DNA of 64,000 nt, taken from Liolophura sinensis (lineage: Eukaryota > Mollusca > Polyplacophora > Chitonida > Chitonidae). The stretch is taken from positions 13,771,570-13,835,569 of the forward strand of contig NC_088300.1 of NCBI RefSeq assembly GCF_032854445.1. The letters are read 5' to 3'. Positions 26,522 through 38,960 of the stretch are shown here, one piece after another. The notes under the pieces are model-generated. The model ran no database searches and was not told the origin of the DNA. It saw only the letters and a list, made by a program, of their open reading frames with translations. Each line of letters opens with the position of its first letter. Position 1 is the stretch's first letter. The translations under genes and the position numbers were made by a program.

Positions 26522-28746
26522 AATAAAGCGTGAGGAGGGGGTGACATTTTTACAATATTAAACCTTTCTGGAAACATGGCAGCTATGTTTCCTCTTAAAT
26601 TCATCAGATGACAACATTATTGGCTCACTGTCCGCAGAGGTGAGGGCCAATCTTTCACCACATATCCGGTCCATTAATGCTGGGCCAGGACTCACTCCTT
26701 GCCCATTTGCCATATGGACGCTCTGCCACTGCTTTAGCAGTGCAAGAAAAAAATGCACAGAGCTTCCGCAGGTGTCACAGATTTTAACGAAAATTTCAGA
26801 TTCTTGTCAGACACTTTCGCAAGACAGATAAGACTGAAAAATTCATGGTGACACAGCTTATTCCTGGAAACTTTTAAGTGAATCACTGATAAGAGTAGAA
26901 ACCTGAAAACAAGACGAAAAATTCTAGGCCCTTATTTTGACACTGATCACGAGTAATGTAATTTACAGAGACAAATTTTTTTGAACTTTGAACAAAACTG
27001 CCCTGACATATTTCTTCTCGCAGATGCATTACAACATAGTGTGCACACTACTTTCATCATTTCATTGTTCTACCCTTAAATATATTTTCCAAGCAAACTG
27101 TGTTATACCTAATATTCCAGGAAAATCAAAACCTGAACATGTAATTATATAAAGCATGAACAGTATTTAACTTTCTGTCAGTTATCTCGAACATGTTAAT
27201 CAGAATGGTGATCTGGTGGGAAGGCAGACAGTGGACTAAAGGCTATAGAGGGAAGGCAAAACGTACCACCACCCTCCAAAAACATGAACACCTTCGCAAC
27301 ATAAAGCCAACACGAAAGCAGCAAGAGCCAAATTTAAATACATAAGGTCATGCTGGACCAGATAAATGTACATATATATATATGTATTTGTAGATTTTTG
27401 TGCCTTGTTTTAACTCAATGATATTTATATACACACTGCTTGACATTATTGCTGTATTGCATGTCAGATAAAATTATCAAGTTGGAAACCATTGCAACTA
27501 GTAAATTATGCAGGCAACATATTAGTTTCAGTTTTAACATACTGTCAATCAGACAGGTCAATATGGTCACAGAGAAGAAAAGTGTCTGGCTACCCATCAA
27601 ATTCTTACCGTATCTGAATAATTTTCAAAAAGAATAAGATCAGATTACATGATAAAAACATGCACAGGTGTAACCAAATTGATTAAAAATAGCTTGATCA
27701 CAATGTAATATTAAAAGTATGTAGCAATGAAAATATGCTATCTTCAGACTGCTCAGCTTTTCTTACATCACAATGGATAGCATATGAATATTATCTACTG
27801 GTAGTCATGGCAACCTGTTTTCCCGGCAATGAATACAGGAAATGAGGCAGGTAAATGGCCGGGGGCCACAGGGGAAGAAAGCCCAAGTTAACTGGCTGTG
27901 TGATTGGAGAAGTTAGTCAGCATGAAACTCCCAACCGCTTACTTTATAAGTCTTCCTAGCACGTACTTTTAAACTAAGGGTAGGGTGAGTGTTTAAGTAG
28001 AAAATTATCTCGACTTCAAAATGTGTCACTGTCGCTTCACCACCTACACCCCCCCCCCACCCCCTCAGGTGACTGTCAGGTATAGATATCCTTGACTCTT
28101 TCTTAAAGAGATTAAACTTTAATAAAGATGGATAAAATGGATAAATGCAAACATACATATAAACCTGTTGGCACTTTACTCTGACAGCTATTCACACTTG
28201 GATATGCATGCATGGATTATGCAATCTTCATCAAAGCTAAGATGCTCCCATTAGCATGTCCCATCTTCACTCTACATGTACTTCACATTCCTTTTGCACA
28301 CATTTGAAAAAGAAAAAATTAAGTTAATGAACTATTAAAACTTTGAAAACATAGTTTTTATAAATGAAAGTTTTGAATTAATTTTGAATGAACCTCTTTA
28401 ATATGATCAAGATATACTGCTAACAAAAAAAGATTAAGACATCAGAATACTGTAGATTTAGCTTCTGCCAGGCCTGTACTTCATAACAGAGATGGCAGTG
28501 GTCAATCATTTGAACTATCTCAACATGCTGCAGAAAGAATATCCTAAATTTTTCCAGGGATCTGTTAACGTTTACATTTGCACAAAAAACATACTACTCG
28601 CGCCTAGATATAAAAAGGCAGGCTGAACAGTTGATCTGTGCTAATCCCTTTTCAGTGTTTGATTGGGAGTTCAAGTCTTCATGGAAACTGGCATATTTTA
28701 AGCAAACACTGCACTTTTCCAGCCAACCTTTGATGTAAAAACTTAC

Positions 28747-28792
28747 AAGTTTTCTTTCGCTGCTTATAAGAAAAAAGGTATCTCCGAATCAT
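28747..28792 (-). CDS. Second candidate alternative first exon (1c) of the BCL11 gene
   Basis: The minus strand has ATG then MIRRYLFSYKQRKKT plus one base (T) and the donor GTAAGT, again phase 1; joined to exon 2 the split codon is TTG (Leu). The frame is open upstream as far as a TGA about 35 codons back, and this is its first ATG. Aligned without gaps to the exon 1 peptide MSRRKQGKPQQRKTIDS, it shares M1, R3, R4, Q11, R12 and K13, and the DNA shares CGGAGA and CGAAAG at the same offsets. This could be a diverged copy of exon 1 or chance in such a short stretch. A possible acceptor (GTGTTACAG) at about 28875 would give a 128-nt internal exon, but entering that in phase 1 meets a stop, so a first-exon role fits better. 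Low to moderate confidence. Confidence 0.28.
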
Positions 28793-29584
28793 TCTGTGTC
28801 TGTTGAAGACAAGGATTTGGCTTTCACTTAATCTCTCGTGTTTGCACACATAAGACACACCAGCTGTGAGATACCTGTAACACAGGCAAATTCATCCAGC
28901 TACGTCTGCACACCAACATGTGCTGCTGGAAATCTACACCTTTACGTCCTCAATAGCTCGTCATAATTATTTATGTATTAGCCAGAAGCCAATAAATGAT
29001 AGAGTTTTTCTCATGTGCATGTAAATCATATGTACACAATTGAGAAGAAATACAAGGAAAATTCGAAAAAAATTCAGCATTACATATGGAATATGAAACT
29101 CCACTGATATTTTTGTTATTCTAATAAAAACATTGCAAGTACATCATAGGAAAGTCAGCAAATGTATACAATATACGTATTTGAGATATTGTATCACATG
29201 ACAATTTAACGTTTACAAAAAGGGCACTCATTCAGTTCTTGAATTGTAACAAAATTACACATTTATACAAAAACAGCACAAGAGTATGAAACTCCTGGGA
29301 TTGAGTAGAAAAAATTCCTTCCTTCCTTACCAAAACTAAATAAACAAAAATCTGTAATATAGTAAATTTACTTAAATGGCTGTTACTGTCACCTGTACAT
29401 ACTGACCTGTGGATAGTCTATGTCACTGTTATTCACTTAACACACACATTTAAACATCAATCAACTGCAGATGGAAACTGTTTAGGAAAACAGGAGAGTA
29501 AACAGAGCGGAAATGTGTGGATCTGAAGAGTGACGTCACAACGATAATGCCTGAAAGTCTAGATTAAACCAGAGCACATCTTAC

Positions 29585-29633
29585 CTGCCCGCAGTTGGTC
29601 CATCATGTCATCCGAGTCGACACACCTGGGCAT
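29585..29633 (-). CDS. Candidate alternative first exon (1b) of the BCL11 gene, lacking the NuRD motif
   Basis: On the minus strand a strong-context start (GCTACCATGC) opens MPRCVDSDDMMDQLRA, and one base (G) precedes the donor GTAAG (CGGGCAG/GTAAG). The coding part is 49 nt and ends in phase 1, exactly as exon 1 does, so it can join 24823-25254 in frame with a GTG (Val) split codon. An in-frame TAA four codons upstream fixes the ATG as the start. The peptide is acidic and has nothing resembling MSRRKQGKPQ, so the isoform would keep the C2HC knuckle but lose the RBBP4/NuRD contact. It lies in intron 1, 4.3 kb upstream of exon 2. A GC-rich block with a GC box and a CCAAT lies 0.7 kb upstream (29990-30480). 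A possible acceptor (CACCTTTCTACAG) near 29770 means it could instead be a later 5' exon. Transcription is inferred, not seen. Confidence 0.55.
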
Positions 29634-29989
29634 GGTAGCTCGTTAACGTTTAGTGTATAGGTACAAATAGTCACAAGTCAGACAGCCACTCAGTGGTCCA
29701 TAACACCTGGCACACAGCTGAACATGTACTTCCAAAGCCAGGGAATTATTAGCGGCATCTTACTCTGTAGAAAGGTGACCATTCTTGGGAGTACACAGAC
29801 AATTACATGTACATGCAATATCCAGGGCTGTTAGCCATCCACGGTCAACAACTGACCAATTCGCTTACCAGTAGCTATTGGCTTAAGTCACAACAGGCTA
29901 TCAATGTCACTGGGAACACTGCTCCAGTTTATATGATCTCAGACAAATACAAGTATACTAGTATATAATTTATATGCCTGCACAACATG

Positions 29990-30480
29990 TTCCAGTTACT
30001 GAGCATAGCTGAGAAACACTTTTGCTTAGGGCTAGCCGAGGGTTGCTAGTGAGTAGAATCCAGACTGACTGATGGGTGGAGGGGGGGGTGCCTAGACCCT
30101 TATGGACGGGGAGGTTAGGGGCTGGGGGAGGGGGGCACAGCCAGTCCTGTAAACACCCAGTAAGATCGTGCAGGGGTTAGACAACAGGTCATCACAGGTC
30201 AGGAGAACAGCCAGCATAGCAGGGATAAAAATGGGCCGGCCTAACACACCGCCTCACCAGCTGCAGATGTGATAGGCTGGCGCAGAGGGCAGGCTGTGTA
30301 GGACAATCGGCTTAAGTCCCGCCCCTTTCTGGTCTGGTCAGGACAGTGCAATGCACACAGCTGTCTCTGACTGGCTGACCAATAGAACGCTAGCTCCGGG
30401 CTCTAGACAGGGGCGAGCTGGTGGCTTGACAAAAGGGCCATCTGCAACCAAGTGCTTAGCCTCTAGACATCTGTCCAAGC
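29990..30480 (-). promoter_or_regulatory. GC/G-rich block upstream of candidate exon 1b (possible internal promoter)
   Basis: Within an AT-rich intron this block stands out as GC-rich. It contains a GC box (CCCGCCCC, 30318-30325), a CCAAT (30379-30383, plus strand), several E-box-like CAGCTG sites and a G-run cluster at 30078-30136. It lies upstream of exon 1b on the minus strand. A promoter role is inferred from composition and position only. Confidence 0.3.
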
Positions 30481-32841
30481 TGGAATAGGGTCAGGAGCTA
30501 GTTCTCTGTTACTCAGCCCTGCTGTCTGGCCTATGTCCCACTCTCTCCTTGGGAGGACCTCTCTCTACCTCCCCAACACACAGAAGTTTCATGCCCAGAA
30601 ACAACCCCCCAAATAACCAGTTACACACTTGTAGTTTTCTCATAGGTTTAGCATATAGTTTATTACTGCCCCAGAAACTCACTATGCCCAGGCCATGGGA
30701 GTGGGAGTACATCAAACTGTGATCCCAGCTTAGCCCAGTAATGGAGAAGCCGGACCTCTGACTGGGCATTCAAGTCTGGCTGAGTAAAGAGAGGTTCCGC
30801 TTGAACGACTCCCACACAGCTTTTCACACTGGTTCACATACATGGCCAACAGCCAGCAGCCCATGTTCAAACCCACCAATCACAGGCATTTATTAATTGT
30901 TTATCAGCTGGCTGTGTCGTCAGGTAAACCGTTCAGGTGTCTTGTCACTTTGGCTGGTCGCACTAACAACTGATTCCAGCCTGATCAGACTATGTGACCA
31001 GAGAAGAGGTATACCCAAATAACTATCCCACTTATTCTCTCTTCTCTTAACCTGTTTGTAGAACTAAATGAAAGTCAACACCAACCAGACATATGGGGCT
31101 CTGCTGGGGGTTCCGGAACTACATAATGAACAATGTACCAGTCTTCACCATCTATATTCATGATGTGAAAGAACAGAAGCAGTTCAGGTAGTAACATATT
31201 CTCTCCCAGGACACACCAGCTCCACAAGCTCTCAACTCAGAACTAGAATATGTTACTTCTAGATCACTTCACAGCAAAACTTGATCTGAATCTTTTAATC
31301 AAATCAGTCACATGAACTATACATATTTAATTGTGATATCACAATAAAAAGTCAAAATTTACTGCAGGAGCTACGTGTAGGTATATATGTGTATGAACAG
31401 TATGACCAATTGACAATTTCCGTCCTATATCCCGAAATTTTCCTTAAAATCATTCGCTAAAAAAATAACTAACTAGTAAAATGCATAATACATTTCTCCA
31501 CAAGTATTAGCTTCTGTTATTTCAAACTAAGATCTGAAAAGCGAACTAAAATTTTTGGCTTTCCACTATACCCCGCAGAAACAGCATTCTCTTTTTTTTT
31601 TTTTTTATTCCTATTTTTTTTTATCCAACACGTCATTTTGCGGTAATTAAAATTCCTCCCCACCACTGCTTTTAAAGTTGTGAAGGCTTATACATACTAG
31701 TATGTTCACGGCACAGTAATGTGCTATTACCATGGTCTCCAAGATGTGGAGCTGGGCTGTGTACAGTATCAATCAACCCTAATTTCTGCTTGAGTTCTTA
31801 TCCAACCATTAATATCAGTAATCCATACAATAACCAAGGCTCAAAAAAAAGGAGAAAAAAAAAACCAGTATAACAAATCCACATATATATTTTATTTCCT
31901 CCAAAGGTCAGGCTTAATAAAAATTCAAAAGGAAACCAACCAACTTCAAGATTGACATGTGGAATAAAGCCATAACGATTTCACACTAGCTTGAACCATG
32001 GATTTGGTCTCTGAAGGAAAGGAGTAAAGGCACACACGCCGACTGGAGCTCTTTACCTGCGATGAAGTAATCAACGGTTAAAGGTGTTAAGAACCGTATT
32101 TTATCAGAATTCTCGATTTAATCAATTTCTAATTGATTTCAACTTTTCACCCAGTCTTCCCACTCACCAGCACTTTTTTTGTTGCTGGGCTAACGACCCC
32201 CACTCCGAGTCTGGTTGTTAGGTAAACATAACGAATAAAACCCATTATGTAACATTTCAAACAATATCGTTAGATGCAGGACCCTAATCAGTGCATATTA
32301 ATGAGCTGTGGGGACACAATGAGCTTGTAAATGTCTCATGAATTATACATGTTAAACTAACATCTAGATTGCTGGCCTCCAAGGAGGTGTAGGCAATGGG
32401 AGCAGGCCGATTGGCTTGCCTCATTTAACGCGGACTTCAAACTTAACACCAAAAATACATGCAACAACTCTTAGCTGGCTGTGACAAGGTCAAGGTACAT
32501 ACCTTAAAATGGACCTCCAAGGCTGACAAGTGGATAGCAATGGAAATCACTTGACAATCCCATTCAATTAGTCTTTTATTAAATTTACAAGCTCTCTTGC
32601 TGTGAAAACAATAGATTATGTAAATACTGAAGAAGATGACACTCTCCATTAAATCAAAGGTTACAAACAATACAATAAAATAATTTAATACAACAAATCT
32701 GTAATGATATATATATATGTATGTAACCATAAAGACTGTTTGGGAAAATGTGGAATCCTAATGTCAAACATTATACTAGTATACTACATAAATTTATGGT
32801 GGAAAGCACATAAAATCTTTAACACTTTCAAAAGGTTGATT

Positions 32842-32895
32842 ATAAGGTGGTTACCATTAATAAGGCCGTGACCATTACAAGGTGGTTACCAGCTA
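32842..32895. repeat. 18-nt tandem triplication
   Basis: Three consecutive 18-nt units: ATAAGGTGGTTACCATTA, ATAAGGCCGTGACCATTA and CAAGGTGGTTACCAGCTA. Confidence 0.8.
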
Positions 32896-35799
32896 TATGT
32901 ACCTGTAGGCTACACTACTTTTTGAAAACACTTAACAGGTAGCAGCCTACTTCAATTGGCTAAAGTCACCTAGTCGAAGTCGCCCTACATTTTATGGAAA
33001 TTTCTTTTTGACAACTTCATTTTTTTTTTCAAATTGCTTATGAAATCAGATAAGAAAAGAGTTCTAAAGCAAGAGATGAAACTTTTCACAAATGACCAGT
33101 AACTGTGTGACTCATTCTCTTTCTCATGCCACACCAAATTTATCAGTATTTATTCATGCAGGATAATTAGTTCAGTACTATTACATAAATACTCTCAAAC
33201 AAAACCAGTCAGCTCATCAAGGGATGCCAATACGAATATGATTAACCAATTCAAAAACAGACTGTACACTGTATCGCACATCATAGTGTAACTGATATCA
33301 GCTGGTAAACACGTGTGCTGTACTGACTGTCTACCAGTTGAAGGTTAAGTCGTAATAATCAATATGCACACATATTAATACTTGGTACAAAAATACACTC
33401 AAGCACATGAAGTTGATCCAGTTAAGGAACAAGAAATGTTTTTTTTTTAAATTTGCATCTTGATAACTTTGGGCTAATGATACATAAGGTGAAGAGAAGC
33501 TGCCATTGTGAGAAAAGAAAGTTTCTTTAGACAACTTGTGACAGTGTTGGTAAAATAGATCTTAATATGCATTTTAATATTTCAAAAGTGAAGTATCCTG
33601 ATAATCTTCTACCTAAAAGTAAAACCACAGCTTATTTCGTTGTAAGTAAAAAACAATAGGATAAAGCCAATTTTTATCAAGCCCCAAAATGGGCTGCTAC
33701 AGGTCTATTACAGCATATTCTATCTAGCACTGAGAAACTAAAATCACCCATATTATACACAAGAAAACAGACTTCTGAGAAAACTTGATTACGTCATCAT
33801 TTGTAATGTCTTCAGAACAAAAACTAACACATGTTTAGTCTGAAATCTCACTTGGTTGTAAGCACAAAGGCACAGAATGACCATAAAACATCAGTTCTAG
33901 AACAACCAAAACGACAGCTTACAGGCTATATAAAATTCCGTCTTGCAAGTCCATGGGTTCAATTATTTCTATCTTATGTATGCACTGTTAGTAGCAATTT
34001 TTTCAACATGTGCACTGGTGTGGACTAACACCAGAGCAGAAAAAACAAAAGCAGTTCTGTGACACAGTAGAAATAAAACACATCATAAACCGATTCTTGT
34101 CCAAAGGCTACAGTTCATCAGCAAAAGAAAGAAAAAAAAAAAAAAAGACGAAAGAACATCTAAATTCCTGTCATCATGTAAGTCTAATTCTGCAGAAAAA
34201 GTTTGGACTGTGAAGTTGCACTGTAGCAGAACTAATTACTCTTTCATTTTGCAAAGCTTTCCAATCCGAGGCATTTATAAAAAAGTGAAAGTCAAGAAAA
34301 ACAACCTGCCTTCCTGACACTCAGCATGTGTTACTACCTTTTAACTGTTCCTGTGGGTGAAGATGATGCCATCTAATTTTGCATACAAAACAGCCCACTG
34401 TGCGCAACCTTGCCAGTGTTTAAGCCTAGCCATTTCCATAAAAGGCAATTTAAAAAAGCTGGCAGCTCAGGCCGACCCCTCCGCTGGACCCTCCCGAGGG
34501 ATATCTCTTCCTGGAAAGTCTACGCCAGTCCGTGCAAGCATTATGTAATATACATGGCCGTATTGATTTTCTCATCTCTGCACCGTGGCAGCGAGCCAGT
34601 GGTGAAGGACAGTACTGGCCTTGCATCTGGGTTACGTTTATTGATAAATGCCCACGAGCTGGACTCGGCCGTACAATTCTACGGACTCTCAGGATACGTC
34701 AACCACTCAAGCCCATCATCCCCCCTCTTTCTCCTCGTTCCATGGCCATTGTTATCTCACAAGTAGCAATGAGGGCTGCTACTCTCTTACATAAGTTCCA
34801 TCACAGGAGTCCAATAGCACAGTTCAATACAAGTGCTTCTGAAAAAGAAACCTTTACATGGAACCAGACATGACTTAACCCAGTTTTTTTCAATGCACAT
34901 CTCTGATACATTTTGACAAGTACTTACCTATTGTGTCACAACCAAATTTTATTGAAACCTCAACAAACAATCCTGAATGACCACTATTGTGCAATGACGT
35001 CTTTATGTCACCAGACTCCGAACAACCCAATGTTTCCCATCAAAAAATACACAAACATTTGACCACTCTATCTCACACACACTATCATTTATTGATGGCA
35101 CCTCTACCGATCGGGTGCTACACGTTTTCTTGTACTATTAAGTGATATGTATTCTGGAGATGTCTACAGAAGAAAGACTAGCAGGTTTCTTTGCATCAGT
35201 CATGCCATTTTCGAACTCCGACAAGAAACATACAACAATAGTCAGTATTGATGCCTCTCCAGTGGTTTTAACTGACTTCAGGACTTAACACACTCTTTTT
35301 CTTATGGCTCTGTTTGCTTGCTGAGGAAAGAAATGCATCAGCAGCCATCAAGTTTAGCAAGTAATTGTTTATCATTACCACCTACAAGATAATTTATCTT
35401 CAAACAAAGTCTGAGTTATCGATTTCCTTGGCCTCAAGTTACAGAATTGGACAAAGCAGTGTTATGTCACATTTATGTTTAATTCTGCCTTTTTGCTTAA
35501 AATAATAAAAGCTTTTCTCCTGAAAGCAAGCAACTCAAAATATATTTGTTTTGCTATTTAAACAAGTATACTACGACCCAGAAAATTTAACTTTGCTTAC
35601 TTTTGGTACAACTAAACATGTTTTGTTAATCAACTACCAGTACATAAACACAAATGATTACAACTTACAACTGCATAATGAACAAAGAAATAAACAAGGC
35701 ATCAACAAGCAATATAATATTCCTTCTTACATTAATTAATATTTCAAATCTGATGAATTTACAACATTCTCCTAATTGCTCAACTGTCCCTGAAAAACT

Positions 35800-36015
35800 T
35801 TTTTTACCTATGTGAAGGCAGTAAGCTTTATGGGTTGCCAGCTCATGCTGGCTTCCTCTCTGGTCGAACATGGGAAGGCCACCCAACAACCTGTGGATGA
35901 TCACTCAATTCCCTGGGCTTTGCACAGTTTCCTCCCACAATAATGCTGGTTGCCATCATATAAATGAAAGATTCTTGAATATGGTGCAAAACACCAATCA
36001 AATAAATAATATAAA
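35800..36015 (+). mobile_element. (AAAT)n-tailed short retroposon copy, diverged
   Basis: The blocks CCAGCTCATGCTGGCTTCCT, CAACCTGTGGATGATCACTC, TTTCCTCCCACAATAATGCT and ACACCAATCAAATAAATAAT occur in the same order as in the copy at 52.6 kb. Confidence 0.6.
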
Positions 36016-37607
36016 ACAATCATGGATTGCAGAGTAAAATTAGACCTTAACGGTTACTTGGACACAAAGTCAATGGTGTGCAAAGTATGATGAAAAGTTA
36101 CAGCTTCGTTATTAGACACTTTTACGTCTAAAATGAAGTGTGAAACCAAGCCCAAAGAAAATATTATCTGCCAATCTTTTGGGGTATCTTATTTCCAAAA
36201 TCTTGTGACTTGACTATACTTGGAAACTGTACAGGAAATGCCTTTGTTGGATATTTGATACATGTCATACATGAAAAAGGCCTCCAAAGTTTCCTGAAAC
36301 AAATAATTGAAATCCTTTTGGAAAATATGTGATGTTACATCATAAATTTTATGTTGACTAAAAATGACACAATAAATCTGTTTTATATGAGAAACACTTC
36401 ATTATCCTGGAAAATTCTTGAAAAAAAACGAACTGACAGCTTGTGGTGTCGCTCTGTCATCACATTGTATGAAGAAGGCCAGACAACAATGTACCAACTT
36501 AGAAGGTCATACATGTTAATTACACGTAGATCTATCTGTACCAAGTACGTACTGCACACTAAATGATAAATATTTGCAGTTTTCTGTGTGACCTTTACCG
36601 CGTTCATTTTGTTTCACCATGTCCAATGCAGCTAAAAACTGAAAATGTCCAGCTAAAAACATTCAGCTCATGTGGAGATACCAACATTTTCCAGGGTGGC
36701 CTGTTTACTTCATAATTTCCTTTAAGGCCAACCTATCCTAAGTGGCCCTCCCAGGCTATTTTCAACTAACACCCCTAATAGGAAGGGTTATTAATTTTTT
36801 TACATTGGAAGTCTAAGGTCAATAAAAGATGGGCACAAGAAATCCAGCCAGGTTTATGTATTGGTAAATGGCCGGTAACCTGACCAGGTTCTCCACAAGA
36901 CAAGTGTAGGAGATGGAAAAAGAGGAGCACTGAGAGGCCATTATCCTAGCTCCTATGACGACCAACACACATCCCCCCTGCTGTACATCTCGTTAGGCTG
37001 ATTCTATCCAGTTAACTTGACCACTGTGAGGAGGGTCATAAAATTAAGCCATTGATCATCTATTATTTCCATGGCAACAATGAACAAACAACTGTATCAC
37101 TCACAAATGATCAGTATTTAATGTGACTTTTGGTTAAAGAATGCAATGTTCTTTTGAACAAGGGTAATCAAATTTCATGTCACTGTCTTTAATGTTATTT
37201 ATCTCTATTGATCGCAGTCTTCATGATGACCTGATTGCAAAGGTATGCAAATGGGACAAAAAATTTAAAGAAAGAAAAACTAAAGCCGCTAGCAGTTAGC
37301 TTATTTTTACAGGATTATTTTACACTTATCTTCCAGCAGGCCCCCAGATCTGAACATTTTTGTTTTACGTTTCATCTTGATTGAAGGTTAATCTTTGGCC
37401 AAGCCCTCACGATCTGCACTTAATTACCACTGCTTCCTCTTAACCATAATTATCCAAAGAGATATGACTCTGCTTGTTGTTTAACGCCTCACTATAAAAC
37501 TATTACTCAAACATATGATGCTGGAGAAAATGAGCAAAGTAAATCAGTGACCATTGTGAAGTTACATTATACATGTATACTGGCCAAATGTGTGACATGT
37601 CATATTG

Positions 37608-37861
37608 ACCTATTCGTTTCCTTAATGGTTAGAGCATCTGCCCCGGGGAGACCCGGGATCAAACCTGGGTCAGGTCTTACCAAAGACTTCAACAATGGTA
37701 CTTGTTGCTGCCTCACTTGGCGCTCAGCACTGAGAGGTTAGAGCAAGGAAACAGGACTGGCTGGACCAGTGTCGGTATAATGTGACTCTTCATTGTCATA
37801 TGGGTGACAAATTAAGTACGACGTTGAAACCCAAGCGTTCATTCATTCATTCATTCATATA
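37608..37861 (+). mobile_element. tRNA-derived SINE with 8-bp target-site duplication
   Basis: The head has a pol III A box (TGGTTAGAGCATC, 37626-37638) and a B box (GGGATCAAACCTG, 37655-37667). A conserved-looking central part (GGCGCTCAGCACTGAGAGG and following, 37719-37790) and an (ATTC)n tail at 37837-37858 follow. TCATATTG flanks both ends (37600-37607 and 37862-37869), as expected of target-primed insertion. The central domain resembles those shared among molluscan SINE families; I do not assign a family name. It is non-autonomous and has no ORF. Confidence 0.8.
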
Positions 37862-38819
37862 TCATATTGGTGGAAGGCATGTGATTTCCTGCACACTTTA
37901 TGTAAGACTACACAAAGAGGCTCAAGGCATTGTTTAATCTTATTGTCTTCAAGGCCCAGAAATAATAAACGCAAGGAATCTTCAAAATTCCCCATCTGAG
38001 AATGGTAATGAAACCATGTCTTGTGTGACCTTGCCACTGATAGATAAGCACCTTAACCATTGGATCGCGATCTATACTTTCTCATTATAACCAGAGATAA
38101 AAAAACGTAAATCCATCAACATACATGCTCTACTTAAAGTATACATGTTCTTCAGGTCCACTTTGGACTGTCAGGAAATCAAATATATATGTTTACTTCA
38201 AATAACTCAGCATACTTTTTCAAAGGGCTGAAATATGACTTATATTATACTTTGTATTTTTTCCCCCAAGGAGCACAACATGTTCTTTGTTACAAGAGTG
38301 CGATTGGCAAACGTTTTAACCCAGTGCAAATGGTGTAACAGATAAATGATCTAGCTGACTGATGCGTGATGCTGTTTTCCATGACCTGGAAAAAACCTAC
38401 ATGCACATTTTCTCTCCGATCGAGCATGAGCTTGCCATTACCAAAGGATCACTCTAGGACTGACTCATGCAAATCAATTCTTTTCATGTGAAACTTACTT
38501 AATTGGTTTAAGGCAAACAACGCAATTTCATACGGAACTTGTGGTCATTTTTCCTGCACCGGTTGAGTGTTAGTGAGTATGCAGTGACTGAAGTGTGACA
38601 TGATGTCTGATGGTATGTCGTGAGGCCAGCGGGTTCTTCACGGGATTCCGGGTTATGATCAGTACACAAGTGATATAACCTGAACCAGCTGATCTGTGAC
38701 CGCCTTCAGTCTATTACCCATGTTTATCAGCTAAATATTCACAGACACCACATCACGATCTTATTCACTAATTACAGGCAATATTAACAGGTCATTGGCA
38801 GAGTCTAAACAACCATGTT

Positions 38820-38960
38820 TGCTCGTAAAAAAAAAAAACACAAAAAAAAAACGAAAAGAGGCCTGGGAACAACAATTGTATCTCCGCACCAAATGAGCTA
38901 ACAGGTCACATGTCCATCCGTTCCACGCCGCTGATTTGTAATATAGGGCACCTTTTTTTT
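38820..38960 (-). mobile_element. Possible tRNA-derived SINE fragment
   Basis: The minus strand has an A-box-like TAGCTCATTTGG (38889-38900) and an A-rich plus-strand tract next to it; the B box is poor. Ends are not defined. Confidence 0.28.

Noticed and set aside
28747-28874. 128-nt internal exon between GTGTTACAG and GTAAGT
   Set aside because: Entered in phase 1 from exon 1 or 1b it terminates at TAA; only the downstream ATG (exon 1c) gives an open, phase-compatible product.
34357-34873. Overlapping plus-strand frames of 63-118 codons as exons of a nested gene
   Set aside because: Three overlapping frames in a GC-richer block; none resembles a known protein and no splice pair was convincing. 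Treated as an enhancer candidate.
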